Below, one piece after another: positions 54,151 to 64,000 of a stretch of 64,000 nt of DNA (position 1 is its first letter; the number at the start of each line of letters is the position of its first letter). A model generated the notes under the pieces. It did not search any database and had not been told where the DNA came from. It saw only the letters and a program-made list of their open reading frames with translations. The translations under genes were made by a program, and so were the position numbers. Location: contig NZ_BBCP01000010.1 in NCBI RefSeq assembly GCF_001316105.1, positions 1-64,000 on the forward strand, in the 5' to 3' direction. The DNA is from Thermogymnomonas acidicola JCM 13583 (GTDB lineage: Archaea > Thermoplasmatota > Thermoplasmata > Thermoplasmatales > Thermoplasmataceae).

Positions 54151-54447
54151 ATGATCGTTGCGGACGTTGCTTTCTACCCAATAGGCAAGGGAGTATCTGC
54201 ATCGGAGGCAATCAAGAAGGCCATCGAGGCCCTCAGGGGGGGCGCCGGTGTGAGGTGCTACCCGAACAGCATGGCCACCGTGATGGAGGCGGAGAGCCTG
54301 GAACAGATTTTCGCCGCTGTGGCCAGGGCGGAGAAGGCACTGGTCGACATGGGCTATCCGCGTGTTGAAACGATCCTGCGCGTCGATGACAGGAGGGATC
54401 TGGAGAACAGCGTTGAGAGGAAGCTGAGGGCCCTGGGAGAGGAGTAA
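54151..54447 (+). CDS. thiamine-binding MTH1187/YkoF-type protein (UPF0045)
   Basis: A 98-residue intact protein of the MTH1187 family: MIVADVAFYPIGKGVSASEA, CYPNSMATVMEAESLEQIFA, GYPRVETILRVDDRRD and a Lys/Arg-rich last helix. Family members form tetramers with a ferredoxin-like fold and bind thiamine or its pyrimidine part. Two G7/other runs in the gene leave the frame open. Divergent from lhr; both promoters must lie within about 160 bases. Confidence 0.82.
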   Translation: MIVADVAFYPIGKGVSASEAIKKAIEALRGGAGVRCYPNSMATVMEAESLEQIFAAVARAEKALVDMGYPRVETILRVDDRRDLENSVERKLRALGEE

Positions 54448-54666
54448 ACCGCACCAGTGTCAAACGGCCTGAGGGAGCCGAGAAAGTCTCCCATCATGCC
54501 CATTCGAGCCAGAATGCCCGTGATGTCTCTGCGGATCAAGGCAGACACGGAGTGCGTGCCTTGCCGGGCCGCAAAAATGGGCCCACTGCATGCAGAGGTT
54601 CTGGTTGTAAACGAGATAATTGCAGACCCAGTTAAAAACATTTATTGGCTGGGGCGCTGAAAAACA

Positions 54667-54676
54667 CCTTAAATAC
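54667..54676 (+). promoter_or_regulatory. TATA box of the APC permease
   Basis: ccttaaatacg is centred about 27 nt before the GTG at 54698, supporting that GTG as a leaderless start. The preceding 220 bases (54448-54666) hold only a doubtful 67-codon frame. Confidence 0.5.
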
Positions 54677-54697
54677 GCATCAGCGATTTCATTAAAA

Positions 54698-56201
54698 GTG
54701 GAAACTCAGCGGAGAGTTTTGAAGCACCTCAGAAGGGACCAGCTCACGCTCAGGCATGCGGTCTCGCAGGCCACTGCCCTGAACGCCCCCCCGGGTGGCA
54801 CGATCGTTCTATACGTCTCCGGTACCGCGGCCCTCCTCACCTCGACCTTCACTTCATATCCCTCGGGCTCTTACGCGATCCCCCTGATCCTCCTCATTTC
54901 CCTCGTGATCTATGGCCTTATGACCTTCTCCATGTATGAGTTCTCCAAGGAGCTGTCAAGCTCCGGTGGTTACTACACCTTCGTGTCCAGGGGGGGCTGG
55001 GCCAGAGGGCTGGGTTCATCACAGCACTGTCATATCTCTCTTACCAGATACTGAGCTTCACTGGCTTCGGTATCCTTGGCTTCATGGGGGGGTTCGTCTA
55101 TGACGTTTTCCCCTCCTTTGGTATCCAGATCCCCCTTCCCCCCCACCTTCCTCTGGATCCCGTTATCCTTGGTCTTCATAGGAGTTGTCTCCTGGCTCAT
55201 ATACAGCGGCATAAGGCCTTCGCTGCAGTTCGTGTCCTACACGATCATAGTGGAGGTGCTCTTCTTCATAGCCACTTCGTTAGCACTCATATATGAGTTC
55301 CACGCGAGGCTCAGCCTTGTGCCTTTCACCCCCCCGAAGCCCGTGGGCAACGACACGCTGGCACTGGCGACCATGATGGTCTATGCCATAGGCACCTACG
55401 TTGGCATAGGGGGGTCGATACCTATCGCTGAGGAGACCAGGAACCCGAAGAGAAACGTCCCGCTGGCCATACTCATAACGATAGCGGTGCTCGGCATCAC
55501 CATAATCCTCTCAGCCTACGCGCAGGTCATAAGCTGGGGGGGCGCAGAACATGGCCTCCTTCGGGGGCAGCCAGTTCCCATACCCTGTGATATACATCTA
55601 CCAGCATGACTTCGGCTACATCAGCACAGCCCTGGTTGCGGTCCTCATAATCCTGGTGCTGAACTCCTTCTTCACAGCAACGGTATCCCTGGGCACCAAT
55701 GCCACCAGGGTCGTGTTCTCGCTCGCAAGGGAGCACGTGTTCCCTGAGAGGCTCTCGTCAATACACGCCGTCACAGGATCGCCCACAAAGGCCATTGTCC
55801 TGGTGGCGGTCCTCGCCTCAATCATAACGATAGGCACTGGCCTGGCCTTTGAGGCAACGTCTGGCACCGTGAACGGCCTCCTGAACGCGTCCGTCTTCCT
55901 CCTCATCCTTGAGAGCCCGATAACCTACCTCGTCCACATACTCACCAACACATCCCTCTACTCCTTCATGAGGAAGGAGGGAAAGAGGGTCAGCATACTC
56001 AGGCACATCGTGATCCCGTCCGTGAGCACCCTGACACTGGTATTTGCTGTCGTCGTTGCTGTGTACCTCGACCTCTCGCCACCGTACATATACGGCATAT
56101 ACGGTGCCATTGCGGTCATACTTGCAATACTCATAACCACACTGGTGGTCTCAACGAAGTCCAGGAGGAAGCTTGAACTGATAGGCGACTTCTCGCTGTA
56201 G
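54698..56201 (+). CDS. APC-family amino acid permease, frameshifted
   Basis: About 490 residues with twelve membrane segments of the amino acid-polyamine-organocation superfamily. The N terminus (VETQRRVLKHLRRDQLTLRH) precedes helix 1 (NAPPGGTIVLYVSGTAALL). SSSGGYYTFVSRG is the helix 3 region, YVGIGGSIPIAEETRNPKRN the conserved helix 6-7 loop, and VSLGTNATRVVFSLAREHVFP the helix 8 region. The C terminus ends KLELIGDFSL. Breaks at 55000-55010, 55138-55145 and 55538-55550, all at G/C runs. Substrate unknown. Next gene is the PadR operon. Confidence 0.82.
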
Positions 56202-56208
56202 GTGGTTA

Positions 56209-56218
56209 CCTATTTATT
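56209..56218 (+). promoter_or_regulatory. TATA box of the PadR operon
   Basis: cctatttatt, about 26 nt before the ATG at 56240; a palindrome lies between it and the start codon. Confidence 0.5.
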
Positions 56219-56219
56219 T

Positions 56220-56235
56220 CATAGATATATCTATG
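56220..56235. promoter_or_regulatory. perfect 16-bp palindromic operator
   Basis: CATAGATATATCTATG is a perfect palindrome between the TATA box and the PadR start codon. A dimeric PadR protein bound here would block initiation, so autoregulation of the PadR-ABC exporter operon is likely. Confidence 0.65.
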
Positions 56236-56239
56236 TAAC

Positions 56240-56716
56240 ATGGCACTCCAGATGCCCAGGCGCATGACAGGCATCACAGACCTCCTGGTAATGGACCAAC
56301 TGTCAGATGGGCCCAAGTACCCTTACCAGATAATAAAGGGTATCTTCGAGAAGTTCGGCTCCAGGTACAAGCCCAGCACCGGCGTCATATACCCGTGCCT
56401 CAGAAGGCTCCAGGAAAAGGGCTACGTGAGGAAGGACAAGAGGTACTATGCCCTCACGGAACAGGGGGGGAAGAAGGTCATGGAGGAGAACAGGGATGTC
56501 CTTGACATGAGAATATCGGGTTACTTCGAGAGCAGGGAGTTCTACAGGGAGTTCAACAACCTGGCCCTGAGGGTTGTCAGGGATGTGTACAACCTGACGC
56601 CGGAACAGGTTGTGCGTGGCGGGAACGAGATCCTCGATCTGACCAGGAAGACGCTGGAGACCATACACAGGATAATGGGAAGGGGGGGAAAGGATGGCAA
56701 TAATCACCACCAGTGA
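56240..56716 (+). CDS. PadR-family transcription regulator
   Basis: A 158-residue regulator. N-terminal winged helix: ITDLLVMDQLSDGPKYPYQI, IIKGIFEKFGSRYKPSTGVI, YPCLRRLQEKGYVRKDKRYY, which is the PadR signature (YP-L-RLE-x-G). A C-terminal dimerisation helix follows. PadR repressors commonly sense hydrophobic drugs and control the adjacent exporter, as the gene order here suggests (PadR, ABC ATPase, ABC-2 permease). The end overlaps the ATPase ATG by 23 nt. One in-frame G7 run adds a Gly (EQGGKKV), another lies at the C terminus (MGRGGKDG). Confidence 0.87.
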   Translation: MALQMPRRMTGITDLLVMDQLSDGPKYPYQIIKGIFEKFGSRYKPSTGVIYPCLRRLQEKGYVRKDKRYYALTEQGGKKVMEENRDVLDMRISGYFESREFYREFNNLALRVVRDVYNLTPEQVVRGGNEILDLTRKTLETIHRIMGRGGKDGNNHHQ

Positions 56717-57693
56717 TCTGACAAAGGTCTACGGCCGTGACTTCGTGGCAGTGGACCACCTCAATATCGAGATAGAGAAGGGCGAGGTCTTCGGGCTCCT
56801 GGGGGGGCCCAACGGTGCCGGCAAGACCACCACAATAAAGATGCTGACCACTGTCCTGAAGCCCAGCGGCGGCACAGCGGTCATTGACGGCCATGACATA
56901 ATCAGGGACAGCCTCGCAGTGAGGAAGGTGATAGGGGGGGGTGGTGCCCCAGGACCTCACGACGGATGAGGACCTGAAGGGCATCGAGAACCTGATGATG
57001 GTCTCCAGGTTCTATAACGTGCCCGAGGAGAGGGCCAGGGAGACAATAAAGGAACTCGTCCGCCTCGTGGACCTTGAAGGTGCTATGCAGAGGTACGTGA
57101 GGCAGTACTCCGGAGGCATGAGGAAGCGGCTCGAACTGATAGCAGGCCTTGTCCACAGCCCCCAAGGTGCTCTTCCTGGACGAGCCAACGCTTGGCCTCG
57201 ATGTCCAGACGAGGAGCCAGATGTGGAAGCACATAGAGGAGGTGAGGGAGAACCTTGGCGTAACGATAATACTGACGAGCCACTACCTCGAGGAGGTCGA
57301 CGCGCTCTCCGACAGGGTGGCCATAATAGACCACGGGAAGATAATAGCCTCCGGCACCCCCGCCGAGCTGAAGGCCTCACTGAGGGGGGGGATGTGATAA
57401 CGATTACTGTTTCTTCCGAAAACGATGTGGAGAAAATGCTGGAGTACCGGGGAGCAACGGAGGTCAAGGACCTGGGCGGCAACAGGGTGAGGCTTAAGGT
57501 CCAGAGCGCGGACAGAGAGATGGCCAGCCTCATGAACTACATAGTCTCCAGCGGCATATCCGTCACGGGCATAAACGTGCAGAAGCCCTCACTTGACCAG
57601 GTCTTCCTGGAGTACACTGGGAGGGAGATGAAGGACGAGGAGCCAGGGGACTTCAGGTCCATGATGATGAGGATGCGGAGGCTGAGGAGATGA
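56694..57693 (+). CDS. ABC transporter ATPase, DrrA type, frameshifted
   Basis: ATP-binding subunit of a two-gene ABC-2 exporter. Motifs: MAIITTSDLTKVYGRDFVAV, Walker A LLGGPNGAGKTTTIKML (family LLGPNGAGKT; extra Gly from a G7 run at 56801-56807), Q-loop VVPQDLTTDEDL, signature YSGGMRKRLELIAGL, Walker B in another frame VLFLDEPTLGLD, and the H-switch TSHYLEEVDAL. C-terminal domain: SVTGINVQKPSLDQVFLEYT, typical of DrrA. Breaks at 56934-56941 (G8), 57159-57163 (C5) and 57384-57391 (G8). The stop overlaps the permease ATG. Confidence 0.9.
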
Positions 57694-58509
57694 GCGGTCT
57701 TCTTCCACTGACAGGGAGGGAACTGAAGAAGTGGTACAGGAACCAGTGGCCTTCATAGTGTCACTTGTGCAGCCCTTCTTCTGGATCGCCCTCTTCGGCA
57801 GTGCGTTTGACATCGCAAAGCTCTCGTTCCACGGGATCGATGTGGCTCTGCACTGTTCCAGGGGGGGGCGCCTGACTACATAACCTTCATACTGGGCGGC
57901 GTCCTGACCATAACGACGCTCTTCACCGCCATGTTCTCCGGAGTGAACATAATCTGGGACAGGAGGATGGGGGGGCCTCTCTCCAGGTTCCTCTCCGCAC
58001 CCATAAGGAGGAGCTCGATAGTCTTCTCCAAGATAATCTCGGGCACGGTCAGGGGGGGCCTGGTACAGGTGGCAATCCTGATCATCGCTGCCCTCCTGAT
58101 CCCGGACGGTCTCGTCCTCAGGCACGGTTTCACGGTGGTAGATGCGCTCATAATAGCGGCCGCTGTGGTTCTCGTTTCCTTCTCGTTCTCGTCCATATTC
58201 AGCATAATAGCCGTGAGGATGACCAGGATGGAGACAATATTCGGTATAGTGAACCTCGTTAACCTTCCCCTGATGTTCGCGTCCTACGCACTCTTCCCGC
58301 CGGGACTCATGGCAGGATGGCTGAGCAGGGTGGCCCAGTACAACCCGGTCTCATGGTCAGCACTTTCCATCAGGACAGTCCTGCTCAACGGGTCACTGAC
58401 GGGTGCGCAGCTATCATCAGTGGCGCATTACCTCCTCTACCTCACCGTCCTGGCCATTGTGATGGTGCTGCTCACAATATTCGTATCGGAGAGAGGGATA
58501 AGGGAGTGA
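57690..58509 (+). CDS. ABC-2 type permease, frameshifted
   Basis: Membrane subunit of the exporter, about 270 residues, six helices. It begins MSGLLPLTGRELKKWYRNP, then QPFFWIALFGSAF, YITFILGGVLTITTLFTAMF, and the conserved cytoplasmic stretch IWDRRMGGPLSRFLSAPIRR, helices with ALLIPDGLVL and NLPLMFASYALFPPG, ending VSERGIRE. A break near 57744 and another at the G7 run 57861-57867. With the ATPase it likely exports drugs, lipids or toxins under PadR control. Confidence 0.85.
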
Positions 58510-58510
58510 C

Positions 58511-59668
58511 ATGGCTATACTGAGGGCTAACAACGGCATGGTCATGATGTCTGACCAGAAGACTGGAAACGTCACCATAGACATGAGCGGGAGGATGCTC
58601 TACGCGACCCTGGGCAGCAGGTCTTTCAAGCGCTACCTTGATGGCTCTGTCGTGGAGATGAAATGGGACAACGATGTCAGGGTCGTCGCAAGGCTGTCAG
58701 AGGAAGAATCAGCAGGTCTCATGGAGAACTGCATATCTGTGGCAGAGGAGTGCCTGCCACAGTCCGAGGGCGCAACCAGCGAGGCCATCAGGAAGTTCAT
58801 ATCCAGCGGCAGGGCGTCCCTGAAATCAGACGCTGAGGCTGTCTCCAACCTGTATTCGGGCGAGATACCGGTGCTACCTCCGGAGAGGTCGTTCTCTCTC
58901 TATGTGCAGCTGTCCACAGGCTGCAGGTGGAACAGGTGCTCGCTGTGCCAGGCGTATTCAGCTCGGAAGTCAGGTACAGGACACTGGACGAGTTCAGGGC
59001 ACATGTGGAAAAGGTCAAGGGTTTCTTCGGTCCAGGTCTTTCTGCCAGGTCATCTGTGCTCCTCGGGGACCCCCCCTCTGCGCTGAATGCTGAACAGAAG
59101 GTGCTGCTCTCCGCCCTCGACACTGTCAGGGAGACGTTCAACCTGCCCATATATTCTTTCATAGACCTGTTCACCATCCCGAAGAGCAAGAGCGTCATGC
59201 ACTACCAGGACATGAAGAGGCATGGCCTCGAGAAGGTCTATTTCCTCCTGGAGACCGGCAGCAACAGGGTGGTGAAGGCTTTCAGGAACCTCACCAACGT
59301 AACCGATGCCATAAACATAGTGAACAACCTTAAGACCGCAGGCCTCAACGTCGGCCTCATAGTCCTGGCTGGCACGGGTGGAAAGACGCTCAGCAGGGAA
59401 CACGTGGAGGCCACTGCAGGCATAGTTGGGCAGATGCAGCTTGGAGAAGGGGGGGATAGCCTCTTCATATGCCCGGTGAGGGAGGACGAGGACAGTATCT
59501 ACGCGGGTGAGATGGACAAGAGGGGGCCTTGTGAAGATGAGCCTGGAGGAGAAGTACAGGGAGGCGGACGAGCTCCTGAAGAGGATAAGGGAGGAGTACG
59601 AGAGCACAAACGGCAGGCCGCTCTCAGTCAAGGCGGCAAAGTACGACCTGCTGGAGAGCGTATTCTAG
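58511..59668 (+). CDS. radical SAM protein, frameshifted
   Basis: About 385 residues. An N-terminal ~125-residue domain of unknown type precedes the radical SAM barrel, which begins LSTGCRWNRCSLCQAY, with CxxxxCxxC spacing like the GCSWNRCxFCxxY group of archaeal radical SAM proteins. Then IYSFIDLFTIPKSKSVMHYQ, LEKVYFLLETGSNRVVKAFR and GLNVGLIVLAGTGG. Breaks near 58950-58966 and at 59522-59526; the corrected end reads SLEEKYREADELLKRIREEY and LLESVF. Substrate unknown. It starts one base after the permease stop, so it may belong to the PadR operon. Confidence 0.75.
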
Positions 59669-59671
59669 TGC

Positions 59672-60353
59672 TCACCCTATGACTGTTCCACCGTGCTCTT
59701 CGCCACTGGATGCCTTCACGTATGCACCGAGGTCCCTGCCATCGATCACGTGCACCCTGATCGATGACCTCCTTGCAATCGTCAGTGCAGTTATGTCCAT
59801 AAAAACGTGCTGCCCTGCCCCCCCGGAGGCCTCGCGCATGGCCAGTTCGATGGCCTCTTCATATGTGAGGCTCCTGAGCTTCCTTGCACCCCCCCTGTCC
59901 TTCCTGGGGTCGGCAGTGTAGACCCCCATCAACTGATGTCGCGTTTATCATCACCCTGGAGCCGATCCTCTCCGCCAGCAGGGCGGAAACTGTGTCCGTG
60001 GTGTGGCCCGGTTCCGTGCCGCCCATGACCACGTACCTCTCCTGCCTGAGCAGCTTCGCGGCATCGTTGATGTTCTCCGGTATTTCCGTTGGTGCTCCGT
60101 CCAGGAGGGACGCTATTGCAAGCGCGTTCATCCTGGTGGCGTGGATACCTATCTCATCAAGGACGTTCTCGTTCACACCGGCAGGCCTTAGGGCGCCTAT
60201 GTACTCTCTAGCCAGTGCACCTCCGCCCACCACAATGCCCACCCTGTCCACAGGCAGGTCACGGAGCACGGAGGAGAGGTCCCTGATGAACTGCACGTCG
60301 AGGGAAGGCCTGGAAACAATTGAGCCGCCAAGCGATATGACGACGCACTTCAT
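59672..60353 (-). CDS. pyrH: archaeal UMP kinase, frameshifted
   Basis: Amino-acid-kinase-fold enzyme phosphorylating UMP, about 225 residues. It starts [20 protein letters not shown], then [67 protein letters not shown], and in the second frame [16 protein letters not shown], the archaeal PyrH nucleotide-binding end, and [15 protein letters not shown]. The break is a five-base C run near 59924; four bases restore [12 protein letters not shown]. Convergent with the radical SAM gene, 3 nt apart. Divergent from prf1. Confidence 0.9.
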
Positions 60354-60402
60354 GCAACCTGTGGATCAAGGTTAAATACGATTATAAACTTTCTTTGAAG
60401 TA

Positions 60403-61674
60403 ATGGCTTCAGACGACGTTCAGCTGCGAAGGTACGAGTTCAAGAAGGCCCTGCAGGAGCTGTCCGAACTGCGAGGCCGTGGGACCGAACTGATATCCCT
60501 CTACATCCCCCCCCGGACAAGCAGATATCGGATGTTGTCCAGTACCTGAGGGAAGAATACTCAACATCATCTAACATAAAGTCAAAGTCCACCAGGAAGA
60601 ACGTGCTCTCAGCCATCGAATCGATAATGTCAAGGCTGAAATACTTCAAGCAGCCACCCGAGACCGGCCTGGTGTTCTTTGTTGGGCATGTGGCAACCAG
60701 GGGGGGCGACCAGACGGAGATGTACACGAAGATAATAGAGCCGCCCGAGCCCATACAGACTTTCATCTACAAGTGCGATTCCCAGTTCCACCTGGAGCCC
60801 CCCCTGATGTCCCAGCTGGAGGCCAAGGAGATGTACGGCCTCATAGTCATAGACAGGAAGGAGGCCACGGTGGGTTTCCTCAAGGGGGGGACAAACATCG
60901 TTGTGGTCTCCAACGAGCAGTCCCTTGTCCCCAGCAAGCACCACCAGGGCGGCCAGTCATCGCGACGTTACGAGAGGCTCATCGAGATAGCGGCGCATGA
61001 GTCTTCAAGAAGGTGGGGGGGACATAGCGAACAACGCCTTCATGCCTGTGATAAAGGACCTGAAGGCCGTCTTCATAGGCGGCCCGGGCGCCACAAAGGA
61101 GTACTTCTTCGAGAGGGACTACCTGAGGAACGAGATAAAGCAGAAGGTCAAGGACCTCTTCGACATAGGCTACACAGACGAGACCGGGCTCAGGGAACTG
61201 GTGGCCAAGGCCTCGGAATCGATCAAGGACATGCAGATCTCCAGGGAGAGGGACCTCGTGAACAGGTTCCTGCAGGAGATAAAGAAGCCTGACGGCGGCC
61301 TGGCAGTCTACGGCGAGGCGGCGGTGAGGCAGGCACTGGAGGCCAAGGCGCTGGACACTGTCCTGCTCTCCGAGGGACTTAACAAGAGGAAGTACGTCTA
61401 CAAGTGCCCCGCTTGCGGTTCAGAGAAGGAGTTCGTGAAGAGGCCGGACGAGGTGCCGACATGTGCCGCTGACGGTTCTGTGATGTCGCTGGAGAGGGAG
61501 GACGACCTGGTGGAGATCATATACAACCTTGCGGATGCGTCCGGTGCCAGGGTGGAGATGATATCCGCAGACAGTGAGGAGGGCACCCTCCTCCTCAGGG
61601 CATTCGGCGGGATCGCCGGTATACTCCGCTACATACCAAAGGAGAGCCAGATGCAGTCCGTGCAGGGCCAGTGA
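60403..61674 (+). CDS. prf1: peptide chain release factor aRF1, frameshifted
   Basis: Archaeal release factor that reads all three stop codons. N domain: [20 protein letters not shown], the stop-decoding [17 protein letters not shown] (NIKS) and YxCxxxF-type [15 protein letters not shown] domain: the catalytic [20 protein letters not shown] (GGQ). C domain: [32 protein letters not shown] and the end YIPKESQMQ. Breaks at 60507-60514 (C8 after LYIP) and 61000-61021 (around a G7 run, [14 protein letters not shown]). An extra Gly in [11 protein letters not shown]. The ATG is 27 nt after a TATA (gttaaatacg). Length about 415, normal. Confidence 0.93.
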
Positions 61675-61710
61675 GCGGCACAGATTTATGGAGATATTCA
61701 ATACGAAGGT

Positions 61711-62958
61711 ATGTCTGACCCTGGAAGGCGGGCACTTGCATATACGTCACTAGCGCACTTCGTTAACGACGGGAACTTCTTCCTCTTCCCCCCCGTGCTC
61801 ATAGCCTATTACGAGTCGATACCCGGGACAAAGGTTGTGGCCCTTGGCTCCGTGGCAATCATATACAACGTCCTCTCAGGCTTCCTGAGCACGCCCCCCC
61901 TCGGCAGGTACGCGGACAGGCACGACAGGGATTCGCTCCTCATATTCACCGGCCTCCTTCTTAACGCCGTTTCTGTCCTCATATTCATGCTTCCATTCGT
62001 CTACCACTCGCTGCTCTTCCCACTCATCATAACTGGCTCTGTGGTGCTCGGTGTGGCCCAGTCTTTCTACCACCCGCTCGGTGCCTCTGTCCTCTCACAT
62101 GTGTATGATAAGCCACGGGCTTCAAAGGCCATGGGCACAAACCAGGCCTTCGGGAGCCTTGGCAGGGCTGTCACGCCATACCTGATCTCCTCTCTGATCC
62201 TGATAGGCGGCGAGGTGCTGGGCCTGGGCATCTTCGCGGTCTACATGTTCGCCGCATCCTTCGTGACGCTTGCTGGTCTGCACTTCTTCAGCAGGTCAAG
62301 GTTCGCCGTAGCCCAGGGTAAGCCGGGTGTGGAGCAGCAGCCCACCGTTGAACCGTTCAGCAGGTACTCTGGTTTCGTGTATTTCCTCACGGCGGTGGTG
62401 TTCATACGCTCCATGTTCATGCTTGCGGTGAACACCTACGTGCCCACTTACATGAGCGATATCTACCACAGCAAGTACCTGATGAGCTCCGTGCTGAGCG
62501 CGGGCCTCATAGTCTCTGTGGCGGGCGGCCCCCCCATCTTCGGCCGCGTGACCGCCAGCAGGGGGGGAGGCAGAACAACCATACTCGTGACTTCAGGCAT
62601 TTCGGCCCTGGCGTTCCTCGCATTCATGCTCACCAGGGACATATACATCACAGGCGTTGCATACGCGGTGTTCGCCATGACCGCCTTCACCGGGTTCCCT
62701 GTGCTCATGGGCTATGTGAACGAGGTCGTGCCCAGGAGGTTCTCCACCACATCAAACGGCCTCGTGTGGGGGGGCCTGGGGGGGAACACCGTGGGCGGTG
62801 CGGCCGGCATAGGCGTCATGTCGCTCCTCCTCCTCTACCTGCCACTGGGCAGGGTGCTCTACATAATGATAGCCTTCGCTGCAGTATCCTTCGCCCTCAC
62901 GCCTCTCCTACCGTCCAAAAAGAAGGTCTCCGCGGCCTCCGCCTCTGGTGCCAGGTGA
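61711..62958 (+). CDS. MFS transporter, Fsr-like
   Basis: An intact 415-residue, twelve-helix major-facilitator protein of the fosmidomycin-resistance-like group. Features: TSLAHFVNDGNFFLFPPVLI, where Fsr-type proteins have H-x3-D, LGRYADRHDRDSLLIFTGLL as the loop 2-3 motif, QSFYHPLGASVLSHVYDKPR, FGSLGRAVTPYL, and NGLVWGGLGGNTVGGAAGIG. Probably a proton-driven efflux pump. Eight G7/C7 or similar runs are in frame, each adding a Gly or Pro (for example FFLFPPVLIAYY). Located 36 nt after prf1, possibly with its own promoter. Confidence 0.82.
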   Translation: MSDPGRRALAYTSLAHFVNDGNFFLFPPVLIAYYESIPGTKVVALGSVAIIYNVLSGFLSTPPLGRYADRHDRDSLLIFTGLLLNAVSVLIFMLPFVYHSLLFPLIITGSVVLGVAQSFYHPLGASVLSHVYDKPRASKAMGTNQAFGSLGRAVTPYLISSLILIGGEVLGLGIFAVYMFAASFVTLAGLHFFSRSRFAVAQGKPGVEQQPTVEPFSRYSGFVYFLTAVVFIRSMFMLAVNTYVPTYMSDIYHSKYLMSSVLSAGLIVSVAGGPPIFGRVTASRGGGRTTILVTSGISALAFLAFMLTRDIYITGVAYAVFAMTAFTGFPVLMGYVNEVVPRRFSTTSNGLVWGGLGGNTVGGAAGIGVMSLLLLYLPLGRVLYIMIAFAAVSFALTPLLPSKKKVSAASASGAR

Positions 62959-63055
62959 TACCGGCACCTGGCATTCCGTGAGAAGGGGGGGCGCCGGTAA
63001 TCGAAGGCGAGGAGACCACAAGGCATATCTCCAGGGCGGCACTGCGGTATATGCC

Positions 63056-64000
63056 ATGCTCGGCGGTGGTGAGGCCGACTTCTTCCAGGAAATCCTCGCA
63101 ATGATAAGATCCGGCTCCATAAGGGACAAGGAGGCGCTACACAGGGCCAAGGTGCAGCTTGCAAGGAAGTACGGGCTAGGCTATATACCCGGGGGGGACG
63201 TGGAGATACTGCACTCCTCTGACCTGGGTGAGGGGGGGAGCGCGAACTCCTGAGGATAAAGAGGACCAGGACGATATCTGGCGTCTCAGTTGTTGCTGTC
63301 ATGACATCACCGGAACGCTGCCCCCCCCATGGCCGCTGCATATACTGCCCGGGCGGGTCGAGAACAACTCACCGCAGGCATACACGGGCTATGAGCCCGC
63401 GGCCCTGAGGGGGGGCCGCACCTACGCCTACGACCCTTACGAGCAGACGTTCAACAGGCTAAGGCAGCTTGAGACCATAGGCCACGACACCAGCAAGGTG
63501 GACCTTATAGTGATGGGGGGGGACGTTCACGGCCAGGCCTGAGGCTTACCAGAGGGAGTTCGTGAGGGGGGGCTGCCTCGACGCCATGAACAGGCAGCCC
63601 TCCTCTGGCCTGGAGGAGAGCATGCTGGTTAACGAGGACTCGGACAGGAGGTGCATTGGCCTCACGGTTGAAACGAAGCCTGACTGGTTCTTCGAGAGGG
63701 AGATAGACCTCTCCCTCTCATACGGCACAACGAAGGTAGAACTGGGTGTGCAGATCATAAACGAGAGGGTGCTCAGGCTTAACGGGAGGGGCCACGGCGT
63801 CGGTGAGATTGTCAGGGCCACGCAGCTTGCCAGGGACGCTGGCCTTAAGATCGTATACCACGTGATGCCCGGCATGTACGGTGCCACCGAGGAAGACGAC
63901 ATGGAGAGCTTCAGGCTCATGATGGAGGACCCAAGGTTCATGCCTGACATGCTGAAGATCTACCCGACACTCGTGGTCAGGGGGGGTACCCCCCCGCTCT
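63056..64000 (+). CDS. elp3: Elp3 tRNA uridine-34 modification enzyme, 5' part, frameshifted, runs off the window
   Basis: Radical SAM plus acetyltransferase enzyme adding carboxymethyl groups to U34 of tRNA. Seen here: N-terminal tRNA-binding helix region [20 protein letters not shown] and [27 protein letters not shown], the cluster [20 protein letters not shown] (C-x9-C-x2-C overall), [64 protein letters not shown] and [14 protein letters not shown]. Breaks at 63233-63250, 63320-63330, 63516-63530 and 63568-63574, mostly G/C runs. The C-terminal GNAT domain lies beyond the window. Start is uncertain; ATG at 63056 is used. Confidence 0.9.

Noticed and set aside
54457-54660. A 67-codon plus-strand frame between the thiamine-binding gene and the APC permease.
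   Set aside because: No promoter at the right distance, no motif; the opposite strand is equally open.

Overview
The window looks like a chromosome segment of an acidophile-type archaeon of the class Thermoplasmata. Supporting genes are a VAT-type Cdc48 ATPase, ribosomal protein S8e, SRP19, archaeal primase large subunit, RNase P protein 4, archaeal release factor aRF1, archaeal UMP kinase, archaeal PEP carboxylase, Elp3, and a phosphoglycolate phosphatase close to the Thermoplasma type. Many genes have an A/T-rich TATA element about 25-28 nt before the start codon and no ribosome binding site, which fits leaderless transcription.

The dominant oddity is G/C homopolymer length. Runs of exactly seven G or C occur throughout, in genes on both strands, in gaps and in a tRNA. 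In conserved proteins most of them add one Gly or Pro where the family has a run of four (for example TGGGEP, SDHAPPHT, GGPNGAGKT). Others are five, six or eight long and break frame, and several GGG have become GG. Essential genes such as cdc48, prf1, priL, lhr and pyrC are therefore split into two or more frames. I annotate each as one gene across the breaks. Systematic base-calling or assembly error is the simplest explanation, but a biological cause is not excluded.

Layout. 1-2.3 kb: two membrane proteins, an unknown gene and a TnpB remnant. 2.3-8.2 kb: S8e-SRP19, primase/Xaa-Pro peptidase, QueE-dihydroorotase, phosphoglycolate phosphatase-RNase P4. 8.4-18 kb: MMPL exporter, DUF2203, CsaA-like, NRAMP, tRNA-Arg, a Met/Gly-tailed protein, SIS protein, hemerythrin-like, reductase, EamA exporter. 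18-22.3 kb: tRNA-Leu, an MFS fragment in an A/T-rich stretch, gluconolactonase-like and acyl-CoA synthetase. 22.5-29.8 kb: PEP carboxylase and a nitrogen block (ammonium transporter, then glutamate synthase split and reordered as FMN domain, FMN-like half, amidotransferase plus GXGXG). 29.9-35.4 kb: isochorismatase fold, two genes that fit consecutive steps of the Thermoplasma mevalonate route, HNH nuclease, cystathionine synthase-like, homoserine kinase. 35.5-47 kb: TPR protein, cysteine synthase, rhodanese, Cdc48, PRC-barrel, FAD oxidoreductase, zinc alcohol dehydrogenase, MFS. 47-54 kb: surface protein, two-wing regulator, and a very long Lhr helicase. 54-64 kb: thiamine-binding protein, APC permease, a PadR-controlled ABC exporter with a palindromic operator, radical SAM protein, UMP kinase, aRF1, MFS and the start of elp3.

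Functionally the window joins information processing (primase, release factor, RNase P, SRP, Elp3, QueE, Lhr) with nitrogen assimilation, sulfur and threonine amino-acid metabolism, isoprenoid synthesis and many proton-coupled or ATP-driven transporters.
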